Positions 11,230-23,121 of a stretch of 64,000 nt of DNA are shown here, piece after piece; the first letter of the stretch is position 1, and every line of letters begins with the position of its first letter. The position numbers and the translations under genes were made by a program. This stretch comes from Chlamydomonas sphaeroides (lineage: Eukaryota; Chlorophyta; Chlorophyceae; Chlamydomonadales; Chlamydomonadaceae). Under the pieces are notes generated by a model that had not been told where the DNA came from, did not search any database, and was given only the letters and a program-made list of their open reading frames with translations. The stretch covers positions 15,078 through 79,077 of the forward strand of contig BDDC01000072.1 of the NCBI GenBank assembly GCA_001662425.1, written 5' to 3'.

Positions 11230-14200
11230 CTACCGCCCCTTGGCCGCCGCCCTGGCCGCCGCCTTGGCCCGGGCACGCCCCGCGCGCCCCTGGCCCGGCC
11301 CCGGCACCGCCACCGCCACCAGCGGCGCCGAGGGCTTCCGCGCCAGCTGCACCGCCCTGCTCAGCAGCGCGCGCTTGGGCGGCACCCCGCCGCTGCTGCC
11401 GCCCCCGCTGCGCCGCCCGGCGGCGCCGCCCGCAGCGGCCGCGGGCGGCTCCCAGGCCCAGCCTACGCTGCCTGGCGCCGCCGCCGCCGCGTGCGGCTGC
11501 TGCCGCGACCAAGCAGCTGCCGACACAGCGGCCGCCGCGGGCCGCTGCGGCGGCTGCTCGCGCCGAGGCCGCTCGTCCTCCTCCTGCTCCCACTCGTCGT
11601 CATCCAGCTGCTGCACCGCCCGCCGCCGCAGCCTGGTCGTCGCCGTCGTGCCCGCGGCGCCGCTGGCGCTCGCCGCCCAGCCGCCCAGCCGTCGCGCCTG
11701 CGGCGCGTCCCCCGCCCGCGTCTCCTGGCCGTGGCCCGCCACAGCCAGCCCCCGCTCCTCGCGCTCCCAGCCGCCGCCGGCCTCGTCCTCCTCCGCCGCC
11801 TGGCGCCGCAGCTCCGCAGCGCGCCGCCGGGCAATGTCCATGATGCCGCTGCCGGCGGCGGCGCCGCTGGCCGCAGGAGCCTCCGCAGTGGCTGCGGCTG
11901 CGGCGGCGCCGCCAGCCGCCGAGGCCCTCTTGGCCGGCAGCCGCAGCCTGAGCTGCCGCCGCCGCTGCACGCCCTCCAGCGCCAGCCGCTTCATGTGCTC
12001 TGCGCGCGGCTCCTTGTACCTGCGGCAGGCCACGGACATGGAACGGACCATGGCTCCAGGTTGGCGAGAGACTCCGCCGCGGCATGCCTGCATGCCTGCA
12101 TGGCACCGCGCCAATCATGACACCGGGGCCAGCGCCGGAGCCTGACGGACGCAGCCCGCCGGTAGAGTGCGGCCGCTTGTACGGTCGCAGAGACGCGTGA
12201 GACGATGGGCCTGGCGCCGGCCGCCGGGCCCCTGTGTGGAGCTAAGGTCGCGCTCCACGGCTGGCCTCCTACCCCACGGCTTCCCTCGAGTGCCCCGCTT
12301 GCCTGAGCCACAGCCGCAGCGGCACGCCGCCGAAGCCAAGCACCTCGCGCAGCTGCGCCTCGATGAAGGCGGTGGAGGTGCGGTCCACGCGGCGGGAGCT
12401 CGACAGGAAGGCCACAAAGGTGGGCGGCCGCGCCTTGACCTGCGGCTCAGGGCCGGGACGGCGGGGTGGAAGCGGGGCACGGCGTGGGGGGCACGCAGGG
12501 TTGGACGACAGGGGCACTGCGCAGGTTGCGCGAGTGGGAAGCCGCGCCGCCAGGGAGGGATGGGAGTGGTGTGAGTGGTTGGAAAGTGTGTGAGCGCAAG
12601 GAGCGACCGGTGTCAGGGCAAGGATGACTTCTTGTGTGTAGCATTTCGTCAGTTGGCGCGGCCGCTTGCACTAGCGGCCGCTCAGACGTGTTGCCTGGTT
12701 GCTCATCATACACCGGCACCGTGGGACGCGCGATGAGCACGGCTGTCGTGGGGCGGCTAGTGTGGATGCGGCCCTCGACACACCCGCGTGGGCTGCAGGG
12801 GTGCGGCAAAGATACCGATACGTGCAGGGTATGCTCGCGGCGTGCGTGGTAGCCGTGGCGTCAGGGCAAGGATGACTGTTCGAGGCGCGTCATCGTGAGA
12901 GCGCGGCCGCAGTCATCTGTGACGCGGCCGCTCAGACGCGTTGCCTGGTTGCTCATCACGCGCCGGTTGCAGGCAAGGGGCGGCAGGCGTGCAGCGGCGG
13001 CTGTGAGGGTGCGCGTGTTGCGCGGCCCGCGGTGCGGGGGCACGGTGGGTACGCGTGAAACGAGGCACAACAGAGTGCTCATGTCAGGGTAAGGGTAGGT
13101 ACAAACACTGTCGTACGGGAGATGCCCTGCCAGGGACGCCGGTAGGTGCGCTAACAGAAAGCGTGAATGGTGTGGGCTCGGGTGCAGGTGGGCTCGGGTG
13201 CAGGTGGGCTCCGGTGCAAGTGCGGGTGCGGCCGGTGTCAGGGCAAGGATGACTTGTGTAAAGCATTTCGTCACTTGGCGCGGCCGCTTGCACTAGCGGC
13301 CGCTCAGACGTGTTGCCTGGTTGCTCATCACACACCGGCAGTACTCGAGGCACGTGGCGCATTCAACGGCCCAGGACGGCTGCCGCCCAGGTGGACCCAA
13401 GCACAGCGGGCCATGGGATGTGGTGGCGCGGCAGGGATGCGTGCGCGGCGTTGGTGGCTGCGTGCGGCGGGCTGGGGGCCAGAGGTGCTGGTGGCGTCAG
13501 GGCAAGGATGACTGTTCGAGGCGCGTCATCGTGAGAGTGCGGCCGCAGTCATCTGTGACGCGGCCGCTCAGACACGTTGCCTGGTTGCTCATCACACGCC
13601 ACCACGGGGTGCTGCAGTACGGCCCCGCAGCCGCAGCGGCAAGCAGTGCGCACGCGCGCCGCACCCGCGACGCGAGAAACCTCTGCCAGAAACCCGGGAA
13701 AGGTCTCCCGGAATGCAAGCTGTGTGCGCTATCAACAACATTCGTACCACAAAACCCAGCGGGCCAACCGATCCCCGCTGCCCCACCTGCGCCATGTACT
13801 TGATGCGACCCAGCACCGCCTCCATGCCGCCGCTGCCCGCCATGCGCAGCTCAAGCTTACGCAGGAAGCGGTTCAGCCGGCCCGTGTTGACACTGCGGCG
13901 GCACGCGGTGCGCATTGAGGGCAGCAGCTGAGGCGGCGGCAGGTTGCTGCCGTCGTGCCCCCGACCGCCATCCCAGATGCAGGCCGACGCCTTCCCCGTC
14001 ACCTCGTCACCCCGGTGCGCCAGCATGCAGCGCGCATGCAGGGTGTGGCGGGACGGGTCGAGGGTGGTGCCAGCGAGGCCGGGTGCTCACCGCTTGTTCC
14101 AGGCCTCGTACGTTTCGTGCACGGCGCTCATGAGCTGGTCCAGGTTGGCGCCCTGCCTGGCAGAGATCTCCACCACCGGCATCTGCCCGGCGCCCGGGCC

Positions 14201-17200
14201 AAAGCGCTCCGTCAGGTGCCGCCGCAGCGCAGCGCCGTAGGCGCGCCGCTGGCCTGCGCCACGCCACACGGATTCGGGCGCGCACACATTGCGGCGTCAG
14301 TGCTTGAGGCCAAAGAGAGCAGCGTGTGGCGGTGCTGCCAGGCCAGGGTGACCCCCAACACGGCGGCGAACCCCCCGGCGGCCCGACCCATGGGTCCAGG
14401 GCCCACCGCCGCACCCGAGGACAGGGCGTCCATCTTGTTGGGTGCGATGATGAGCGCCTTGCCCTCCCGCAGCACCGCGGCCGCCAGCGACAGCTCCCGG
14501 CTGTTGAGCACCTGGGAGCAGGCGCGGCAGGGCAGGGCAGGGCGGAGCAATCTCATTCGTGTGACTCTCTTTCTCCCCCTTCTATCAAGCGTGTTCCCAG
14601 CCTTCCTGCAGCGGCAAGCATGTGTTCAGAAAGAAGTATAAGTATGATAGTAATACAAAGCCAACACAAGGGAGAATGGCGCGCCGGCCGTGCGTAGAGG
14701 GAATGCAGCGGCAAGCACGTGTGTGCACGCAGCGCCGCCCGCCCGCCCCGCTGCAGCCTGGCGCCACCTTCCCTCCCCTGCGCAACGCCCTGCGGTCTGG
14801 ATAGAGCCAGCGCTGCACCTGCTCCCCCGCTGCAGCTGCCGCCACCCCGCCGCACCCTGTTATCCTTGACCGCCCGCTCCGCATCCACCACCAGCAGCAC
14901 CACGTGCACCTGCCGGAGGCGGGGGGAGAAGGCATGAGCAGTGGGCGGCACGGTTGCGAGCTGCTGTGCACGGCAGTGACCAACGGCGCAGGCAAAACGA
15001 GCGACCAAGCGCGGCACCAGGCGCGGGCGCTGCCGCCCGGCCCCCACCTTGGCCAGCGACGTCAGCGCCTTGCGGCGCGACATGGCCGCCAGCTCGCCGC
15101 CCACGTCGTCAAACCTGCACCAACAGAACAGCACGAGGCGCCCATGAGCGGCCACTTCTCCAGCTGTGCTAGCCCAGCCAAGACCGTCCTGCGCTGCCAG
15201 ACGACGCCAGACGCCCGTGTTACCCGACCCGCGCATGGGCCCGGCCCAACGCAGCCCCCGGCCCCTGCCGCCCAGCCTACCTGGAGGCCTTGCTGCCCAC
15301 GCCCATCCAGCCAGCGGTGTCCACCAGTTCCACCTGCCGGCCGCCGTGCTCTAGCGCCGCGGCCACCGGGTCTCGCGTGAGGCCGGGCTCGGGGCCGGTG
15401 AGGGAGCGCTCGGAGCCCAGCAGGGCGTTGAGCAGCGTCGACTTGCCCTGCGGCGGCGGCGGCGGCGGGAGTGGGATGGGTGGCAGCAGGGATGCATGGA
15501 CTCGGCAGGCAGTGGAGGTGAACGCAGAGGATGGTGATGTGTGGGCAGGCTCTGCCCTCCCCGGGCCCACGCGTTGCCTGCCCCTGCCCGGGTGCGCGAT
15601 GCCCCGAATCGCACCCCGCCGGCGCGGGCGCAGGGGTTCAGGTGCAGCCTGAGGCTGCCAAGACGGCCCTCACTGTTAACGGCAAACCCCAATCCCAACA
15701 CCCTCACACACCAAACCCCCCTGAGAACACGCGCTCACCGCATTGGGCAGACCCATGATGGCCAGCTTGAGCACACCGCCCGCGCGGCCGTCATCCAGGA
15801 CCTCGTGCCGGCGGCCCTTGCGGCGCCCGCCTGCCGCCACGTCCTCGTCCGCGGCCTCGTCCTCGCTGTCCTCTGCCTCGCTCTGCGCGCCGCTAGCAAT
15901 GCCGCCGCCTGTCCCGTCCTCGTCTCCTCCTCGCCGCCGGCCGCTCGCCGCCGCCGCCAGCGGCCGCCCCTCGCCCGCCGCCTCGCCTCCAAACAGCCGC
16001 CGCCGCTTGGCGCCCGGCTCCTCCGCCTCGTGCCGCCCTCCCTGCCGCAGCCCCTCTTCCCGCTCCTCCGCCTCCCCGCGGGCGCCTGCCTCCCGCCCCG
16101 CCGCCCTCCTCCGCGCCCCCGCCGCCGCCTCCGCCCGCGCCTCCGCGGCCTCGCGCAGCTGCCGCCCCAAGGTGTCCAGCTGCGGCTGCAGCGCGCTGTA
16201 TAGGTCCGCCAGGCCCTCGCCGGTGCTGGCGCTCACCGCCACCGGCTCGCCAAAGCCCAGCCGGTAGCAGTCGTACACGGTCTGCGGCATCTCTGCGCGG
16301 CCACACACGGGCAGGCAGCACAGCGTGCACCGGGCAGCGGCGGTGCAGGCAAGCAGGTCAGGTGCCGGCAGCGTGGCCGCTGTGACGCAGGGCCGCGCTG
16401 CTCGGCCACTGCCGGCTGTGGCAGGGCACGGCGCGCAGCTCCCGGCGGCAGCACAGGCGCTGGGGGTGCCCGTGCGCGGCCTCACCCTCGCGCGCCTTGG
16501 CTCCCTCGGCCTTGTTGGCGACCACCATGATGCGGTCTCGAGGCAGCAGCCCCCGCAGCCACCGGCCCAGCTCCTCGTCAGCCGGCAGCACGCCCGTCCT
16601 GTGACGGACCGGCGGCCAGGGGCGGCAGTCAGCGCGGCGGCCACCCTGCAGACCGCTTCGATCCCCTCCGCGACCCCGCTTGAAGCCTCCACAGCCAACC
16701 AGACCAACCCGTATCCCTGTCATCCACGCACGCAACACAGCCGCAGCGCCGCGAGGCCCCTCGCCCGACCCACTTGGCGTCCACCACCAGCAGCGCCATG
16801 TGGCTCTGCCGCAGCAGCTGCGCCGTGAGGGCCGTTGCGCGCGCCTGCGGGCGGGTGCGCAGGCAGCAGCAGGGTTCAGCACTGCCGGGGCGTCCTCTCC
16901 GGGCCATGGCTCACCGCCGTGCCTACCGAGCTGCAGCCGACGCCTACCCAACACCGGGCCCGCGAAGTGTGCCTGCCGCCACGTGGCACCCACCTAGCTA
17001 CCAGCCGGCCCCCACTCTACCGCCCACAGCTAGCCCAGCACCGGCCCGGCCGGCCTCACCGTAATGCTGGCCGCCGCCGCCGCGCCCTCCCCCGGCTCGA
17101 GGCCGCTGGTGTCTGCCGCCCTGAACACCAGGTCGCCTAGCTGCGCGCGGGCCTCCTGGTAGTCGCGCGTGGTGTGGCTGGCGGGCGTGTCGTACACCTG

Positions 17201-17871
17201 ACGTACGGCGGTGAGGGGAGGCACGGCGATTCTGGACCCGGCGGGTTGTGCGGTGTACGGCCAGCGGCTTGTGGCGCGGCGCCAGGGGTGCGGGCAGGGA
17301 TGAGGCCGGCCGAGGCCAGGCGCCGAGTGTGCGCTTGCGCTACGGCGGTCGGTGCATCACGGCCGCAGACTCAGGCCTGCTCCAGGGTGGCTGCAACAGG
17401 GACAACCAGGCTTGACAGCGTGGGAGCTGCGGTGTGGAGAGGGCTGCTCACCAGGGCTGCGCGCCTGCGCACAAGGCGGTTGAACAGCGCCGACTTGCCC
17501 ACGTTGGGCCGCCCCACCAGCGCAACCTGCGGCACATGCCTGGTCGGTCACTTCAGCTGCTGCGTTACCGTAGTTGACGGCCCCAGGTGGTGACCGGGGC
17601 CTAGGGTAGTGGCAGGAGGCTCCGGCGTTTGGGTGGTGACAGCTGCTTGCTTGGCGGCAGAAACCCGAGCAGGATCCTGGGTCGATCTCACCTTTGGGAG
17701 CAGCGCGTCATCTACCTCCTGCTGCTGCTGCCGGGCCAGCTGCTGCCGCATGCGGGCGGCCAGCCCACGCCGCAGGCCGCGCCAGGTGCACAGGATGGTG
17801 CCGGCGAGGTGGGGCCCAGGCGGCAGCGCCCAGGGGCCACCCCAAAGCAATGCCGTGGCATGCCATAACAT
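11230..17871 (-). CDS. Der/EngA-type double-Era GTPase, organellar
   Basis: Der assists large-ribosomal-subunit assembly. Fourteen exons join in phase to 903 residues: 17692-17871, 17452-17526, 17060-17197, 16774-16844, 16486-16598, 15739-16292, 15281-15447, 15048-15114, 14856-14909, 14415-14511, 14091-14253, 13787-13892, 12303-12439 and 11230-12019 (TAG). Exon 1 looks like an organellar presequence and ends EVDDALLPK. G domain 1 has GRPNVGKS (65-72), DTSG and NKAE. G domain 2 has GLPNAGKS (373-380), DTAG and NKMD (498-501). A KH-like domain follows (NTGRLNRFL, PPTFVAFL, LREVLGFGGVPLRL). Unusual parts are a charged linker of about 150 residues between the G domains (exon 6) and a C-terminal Ala/Arg-rich extension of about 250 residues. 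Intron 13 starts with GC. Intron 12 hosts four snoRNA-like genes. Plastid versus mitochondrial location is not decided. Confidence 0.93.
12607..12717 (-). ncRNA. Box C/D snoRNA-like gene, type A copy 1
   Basis: It lies on the sense strand of Der intron 12. In minus-strand order: stem GCCGGTG, C box ATGATGA (TGATGA at 12703-12708), D' box CTGA (12682-12685), a perfect 9-bp hairpin GCGGCCGCT/AGCGGCCGC, C' box TGACGA (12646-12651), D box CTGA (12613-12616), closing stem CACCGG. The candidate guide before D is GTCATCCTTGCC; before D' it is ACCAGGCAACACGT. All four boxes and both stems are present in order. The rRNA target is not identified. Confidence 0.75.
12857..12964 (-). ncRNA. Box C/D snoRNA-like gene, type B copy 1
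   Basis: C box GTGATGA (TGATGA at 12953-12958), D' box CTGA (12932-12935), hairpin with GCGGCCGC arms, C' box CGATGA, D box CTGA (12861-12864), closing stem GGCG/CGCC. The D guide GTCATCCTTGCC is identical to type A. The hairpin interior and the C'-to-D spacer differ. Confidence 0.72.
13172..13219. repeat. 16-bp tandem repeat, three copies
   Basis: The unit GTGGGCTCGGGTGCAG occurs three times with small changes in the last. It sits between snoRNA-like copies B1 and A2 in Der intron 12. Confidence 0.85.
13231..13339 (-). ncRNA. Box C/D snoRNA-like gene, type A copy 2
   Basis: C box GTGATGA (TGATGA at 13325-13330), D' CTGA, the same 9-bp NotI-armed hairpin as copy 1, C' TGACGA, D box CTGA (13238-13241). 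The terminal stem GCCGGTG/CACCGGC is 7 perfect base pairs. Both guides match copy 1. Confidence 0.78.
13493..13600 (-). ncRNA. Box C/D snoRNA-like gene, type B copy 2
   Basis: C box GTGATGA (TGATGA at 13589-13594), D' CTGA, GCGGCCGC-armed hairpin, C' CGATGA, D box CTGA (13497-13500), closing stem GGCG/CGCC. The D guide is unchanged. The four nucleotides just before D' differ from the other copies (GTGT). Confidence 0.72.
14623..14697 (-). mobile_element. Dispersed repeat, probable transposon fragment (copy 1)
   Basis: About 75 bp in Der intron 9 match 49494-49572 in inverted orientation, from TGTGTTCAGAAA to GGCGCGCCGGCC. The segment is AT-rich at one end. No coding capacity, target-site duplication or terminal inverted repeat was found. 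Confidence 0.55.
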
Positions 17872-18209
17872 GTTGCCCTTATGGGCGGGGCTCCAGGTTA
17901 CAATGAAGCCAGTCAGGCCGCGATGGATGTGTCAGTCCGCATTCTCGCCAGACCGAAGGGCCAGCGGTCTTGCGTAAGATCAAAACTGGAGGGTGTTGGT
18001 AACGCCTACAGAGTTACGAAGGATCACGCATTGCAGCCGCCTGCCTTCACGCCCCATGCAGGGTTCTTGAGCGTGCCATGTCGCAGGCTGCCGGAAGCGG
18101 GAACGGTGTTCAGGCGTCTGCTCGTGCACACACACAGCGTCGTCGTGTCCCTGCTGCCAGTACCGGCACCGGAAGGAAGTCTTCTTTGATTGCAGCGACT
18201 GTCGGCAAA
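17872..18209. promoter_or_regulatory. Divergent promoter, Der / phosphate carrier
   Basis: Only 338 bp separate the two start codons. A pyrimidine-rich tract ending TTGATTGCAG at 18195, 15 nt before the carrier ATG, looks like the acceptor of a 5' UTR intron. If so, the carrier's transcription start lies further upstream, close to the Der gene. Confidence 0.45.
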
Positions 18210-20395
18210 ATGGCCCCGCAACTCTCGGCCGTGTCTGCCGCTCTGGCCACCATGCAGCCTCAGGAGCGCAAGACGTCTGCGCCTGTTCCTGCTGGCCTGA
18301 CGTCCTCTCTCAGCCAGGGCATCCTTTCCAAGATGGTAGCTGCTTCCGCTGCCGAGGCGCCGCGGAAGATCCAGCTCTACTCTAGGTGCGCCTGATATCG
18401 CATTCCACACGATCCCCATCTAAGCAGCAGCTTAGCGGGTCGCCGCGATTGGTTCCGTGTTCATCGGCGGCAATCAAGATGTGACTTCCCGCCTTTCCTG
18501 CAGCGAGTACTACTGGACCTGTGCGCTCGGCGGTGTTGCTAGCTGCGGTCTCACGCACATGGGCGTGACCCCTCTCGACGTCGTCAAGTGCAACATTCAG
18601 ACCGACCCCGCCAAGTACAAGGGCATTTCCAATGGCTTCCGTGTGCTGGTGTCGGAGCAGGGCGCGATGGGCCTGTTCAAGGGCTGGGTGCCGACCCTGC
18701 TCGGCTACTCCGCCCAGGGCGCCTGCAAGTTCGGCCTCTACGAGTACTTCAAGAAGTGAGCAAGGTCGTTGCATTCAACGGGGCACCGGGGTCGCGAGGG
18801 GGCGGCGGTGGCGCCTCGCCGGCGGCGACACGCACGCAACTGCCGTGGCGGCATGCCAACACGGATTCTCCGGAACTCACGCCCCGGACTGACTCCCCAC
18901 GCAGGACCTACTCTGACATGGCTGGCGAGGAGATGGCGAAGAAGTACCAGAGCGCCATCTACCTTGCGGGCTCCGCCTCGGCCGAGTTCTTCGCGGACAT
19001 CGCCCTGTGCCCCTTCGAGGCCGTCAAGGTGGGCCACACGCCGCTCCTTGCATGCCTACCAAAAGCACGCCTCCGATGTCTCGTTGCTACAATGCTGAGC
19101 TACAATGCCGAACACCTTGCTGGCGCTTGCGCCCCTTGTCTTTTCCTCCGGCGCAGGTCAAGGTCCAGACGGTGCCGGGCTTTGCCAAGGGCATGTCGGA
19201 CGGCTTCCCTAAGTTCGTGGCCCAGGAGGGCATGGGCGGGTGAGCCGCCGGCACACGCGCAGCGCCAGTAAGGTGCAGCACACATCAGCGCTGCGCAGCA
19301 ACCGCGCGTCGGCACATGACAGCCTATCCAAATCTGTGTGTCCTGGCTAGGCGTACAAAGCGAGAATGACCAGCGGCTGCTGTTGAATGTCCTGTGCGTA
19401 TATTGGGCATGTCGTTTGTCGCATGTGAGCCGTTTCCGGGCTGTCGTGGTTACCAGGCCGTCCGCACGTCAGCCTCGAGCTGTCACCGTTCCTCTCCTGC
19501 GTCCCTTGGCAGCGTTATTCGCTTCACACGCACGTCCCCTGGCTTCGACCCCTCTCCTTATCGTACGTCTTCCCATACCCTCCACCATCCCACAACTCAC
19601 CCTCCCGCTGGCCCTGACGCGCCGTCGCCCTCACCCGCCCCCCAGCCTGTTCAAGGGCCTCAAGCCGCTGTGGGGTCGCCAGATCCCCTACACCATGATG
19701 AAGTTCGGCGCGTTCGAGAACGTGGTGCAGATGCTGTACAAGCACGTCGTGCCCAAGCCCAAGTCCGAGTGCAGCAAGACCGAGCAGCTGGGTGTCTCGT
19801 TCGCGGCCGGCTACATTGCCGGTGTGTTCTGCGCCGTCGTCTCGCACCCCGCCGACAACCTGGTGTCCAAGCTCAACGCGCAGAAGGGCGCCACCGCGGG
19901 CGACATCATCAAAGAGATGGGCTGGTACGCGCTCTTCACGCGCGGCCTGGGCCTGCGCATTATCATGATCGGCACGCTCACCGGCCTGCAGTGGGGCATC
20001 TACGACGCGTTCAAGGTAGGACGACGCGAGGTTTGGGGCGGCGGAGGCTGCGAACGGGTGTCAGGCCTGGGGGCACATGCGCTGTGCACGTGATTGCCGG
20101 ACGGCGCGCGGGATGGGCGTGGATGTGGGGCACGAGCGTGCATGAGCAGGTGGTTGCGGTGCATCCCTTGCCAATGCTGCCGGACCCTGTACGTTGCCTG
20201 CAGGTCTCGTTCGGCCTGCCCACCAGCGGTGGCACCGTCGAGGTGAGCAACGGGGCTTGAGGATTCGGCTTGGGGGCGTTTGGCGCGCGGCCGTGTCGCC
20301 TTTTGGTGCGGCAGGTTCCGCGATGTGACTCGGCTCGGCTTGCTGACCCTGCGTGCTGACCCCTGCATGTGGTCCCTCAGGAGAAGAAGAAGTAA
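18210..20395 (+). CDS. Mitochondrial phosphate carrier (SLC25A3 type)
   Basis: It imports inorganic phosphate across the inner mitochondrial membrane for ATP synthesis. Seven exons join in phase to 352 residues: 18210-18385, 18504-18755, 18905-19028, 19157-19239, 19646-20015, 20204-20242 and 20381-20395 (TAA). The three repeats show carrier signatures PLDVVKCNIQ, PFEAVKVKVQ and PADNLVSKLN. Family-specific segments include YYWTCALGG, GWVPTLLGYSAQGACKFGLY, LFKGLKPLWGRQIPYTMMKF and TGLQWGIYDAFK. About 60 residues before the first repeat form an Ala/Ser/Thr-rich presequence. The C-terminus is EKKK, in a 15-nt final exon. An upstream in-frame ATG at 18078 was not chosen because it lies before the likely 5' UTR acceptor. 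Confidence 0.95.
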
Positions 20396-23121
20396 ATGGC
20401 TGCGCAGGACGTTGCGTGGTATGACGCGGGCTGACATGACTGCTGCGGAGCGGAGCGGCAGGACGGCGAGGCGCATCGGACAGGGGCGTGGGCCTGCGCG
20501 GCGTGAGCGGTCCCGGCCTCGGCGTGGGCGGCTGCTGTCGCGCGGGGGGCCCAGTGGGAGGCGGACGTGGGTGCGCTGAGGGGCTAGTGACGGCACGGCG
20601 CAGCGTGAGAGCGCGAGCAGCGCCTGTGCCCCAGCGGCGAGCGGGGTGTGGGCTGTGGATGCCAGCGAGTGCGAGTGCATGGGTACAGCCCGACCCGGCC
20701 GGTGCTGCTGTGGTTGCACGCGCGCATGCGCTCTATTCTTTCCTCGAGTGCGATGTACTGTCGGTTTGCATGGTTCGGTATGAGTGTGTGTTTGTTACGT
20801 GGGTGGAGGGGACGCCCCTTTCCCATCCCGGATGGGGCCACCTTGTGTGAAGCGCTTTTATGCGCACGGCTTATCAACCAGAGAAGATCATGGGGACGGA
20901 CGGGGCGGCTGCTACCTCGGCGGCGGGGGCACGCTCGCACGGATGCGGGGCCGTCTGCAGCGCGTGTCTGTAAGGCGAGATCATCGCACGTCCAGGAGCC
21001 ACGCACCGTCCTAACGCTCCCTACCGCTGCAGCCGTAACGCTACGGCTGACTCGAATGGCTGGAATGTGGGCCCCTGGCGCTGAGCAAGCTGTGTCGAGG
21101 CTAGATCTGCCACAGGACGCGCGCCCGCTACGCAGCAGGCGGCGAGCCCATAAGCATAGGGCTGGGTCAGCCAAACGGCACGGCTAGGTACAGGAGGGCT
21201 GGGGCCTCCTGGCTGGGGAAGCCAAACACCGGCTGTGCGGAGGAGCGGAGCGCGCTGCCAAAAACGCAAAACGCGAACAACGCTGCGTGTGCTCATACCG
21301 CGAAGCGATTGCTGCGTGCCCTGGCCCACGCTGCTGTTCTCCGCAGGCAGATACAGTACCCTCCTATGACTGTTGGGTGGAAGGTGGCGTGTAGAGTGCA
21401 TGTCTGCTAGAAAGGGAGCATGAGGTGCTTGCTCTACGTCTCACTGAGCGTGCGCGGCCCCTGCCCTACGCCCCAGGTCTGCAGCAACTGCGGGTGCGGC
21501 CAGCTGCATGCGGAGGTGCTGCCTGGGGCGCGGCGTGCGCATGGCGTGCAAGTCTTCCAAGGCTGCGGCACGACATGGAGTGCGTGTTGTTATGGGTTAT
21601 GGGCGGGTGACTGTGTGGCCGGGTGAATGGGTAACAAGCTGCAAGCCTGCAACGATCCTCGTCCTAAAAGGACACGGGAATCGATGTTCGTTACAGAAGC
21701 TGCGCGGTACTAACACCGGCAGCGTAACAGCATGCTCCTGCCCATCCCCCTCCTTCCCCCACTCACCCCACTACGTAACAAGACCGTGACCTCAACGCCG
21801 CTTGAACATGCTGCAGCTGCTGTGCCTCCAGCTGCTCGGGGCTGAGCGCCCGGCCTGGCGGCGGCGATAGGCCGGGCGGCGATGGGCCGGGCGGCGGAGG
21901 CGGCGGAGGGGATGGTAGCGGCCGCCGCAAGCGGCCGCGACACAGCTTGAGCGGCAGCAGCGGCGGCGTGCGTTAGCGGCGGCGTATGTTAGGAGATATG
22001 GTCCTGCTGTGGAGGCAGTTCGGGCGGCTAGGTCCGGCCCGTGGGGTGAGGGCACGGATGTCGATGTGCCCGAGACCCCTTCAATAGTCCCAGCTATGAC
22101 CGCATAATGACCGACGGAGTGCGTCTGGTCTGGGTGGCCTCTTTTGGGGCAAGCCATACACCCATGCGCAGCTGGGGCGGTTTAACGAGCCGACAGTAGC
22201 TCTTGGCTTAGAACGGCACAATCCTCTCCCAGCCCTGGGCGGCGTGGTAGCATATCAGACGTGCCGGATCAGAGCAGCAAGGCCTGGGACTCGTCTGCTC
22301 TGCTTTGCAGTGTGCGGGCGCCCGTGTAAAACCTGCGAGCCATTCCCGCAGCTGCTCAGTCGTCCTCCAAACGTCCAACGAACGAACGCCGCAACGACTG
22401 ATCCGGTCCGAGTCGCACGCGGCCGCCTATCGTGCTAGCCTGCACACCCTCCCAGCGGCGCGCGCAACAGACGCACCCTGCCGTCCCGCCAGTTCCTTGC
22501 TCTCGAGCGCGCCTGGCCTCTACATGGCCCACATCCGCCGAACGCCATCACCGCCCACGTCGCAAACGGGCTGTCAACCCTCTCAGCTGCCGGGCCGCTG
22601 TCCGACACGCGGTCGGCCTTCGTCATGAGTCACGGCCCCCAACCGTTCAAGCCCACCTTCCACCCACGGAGCTGCCATGCAAACAACGTGCCTCGCCTAC
22701 CCGCTACAGCCCCGCAGCCCTGCCGCGCCCCGTGCACCCCATGCCCCCGCCTGCCTACGAGCCTAGCTGCAGCCGCAGCGCCGCGCCCTACGTACCCACC
22801 CAGCCGCCCTTGCAGCGCGCCTGCGGTGCCCCCTCTACTGTACATGACTAATGCCCGCCAAGCGGCACGCGCTGGGGCCGCGCAGGCCCCTGCCAGCGCC
22901 CTCAGCTGTGCTCCCGAGACCCACGCAGTGCAGTGCACACGCTGCCATGCGGGCCGCATCGCCGGCACGATGCTCGCGGCGAGAACCGGAACCGCGCATG
23001 GAGCTCTGCGCAGCAGCTGGCGCGGCGGGGCCTCCGGAGCGGCGCCGAGCCCGCCTCTCGGCGGCCCGCGGGCCGCAACATGGCCGGCTTGGCCGCGAAG
23101 AGCCGCTTTCCGCCCGCCGCG
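20396..23121. other. Tail-to-tail intergenic region, phosphate carrier / dyskerin
   Basis: No coding exon I can support in 2.7 kb. A TGTAA at 20969-20973 may end the carrier transcript. GC-rich simple repeats lie at 21855-21905, and a GCGGCCGC-armed palindrome follows near 21907-21930. That palindrome resembles the snoRNA hairpin arms but lacks C and D boxes. Confidence 0.4.

Noticed and set aside
12607..13600. The A-B-A-B repeats read as a MITE or satellite
   Set aside because: There are no target-site duplications or matching outer inverted repeats beyond a short stem. The conserved parts are exactly the C, D', C' and D boxes and the D guide, which fits snoRNAs better.
18078..18209. Upstream ATG of the phosphate carrier
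   Set aside because: It is in frame but lies before a good acceptor (TTGATTGCAG) 15 nt ahead of a better-placed ATG, and the extra residues are not carrier-like.
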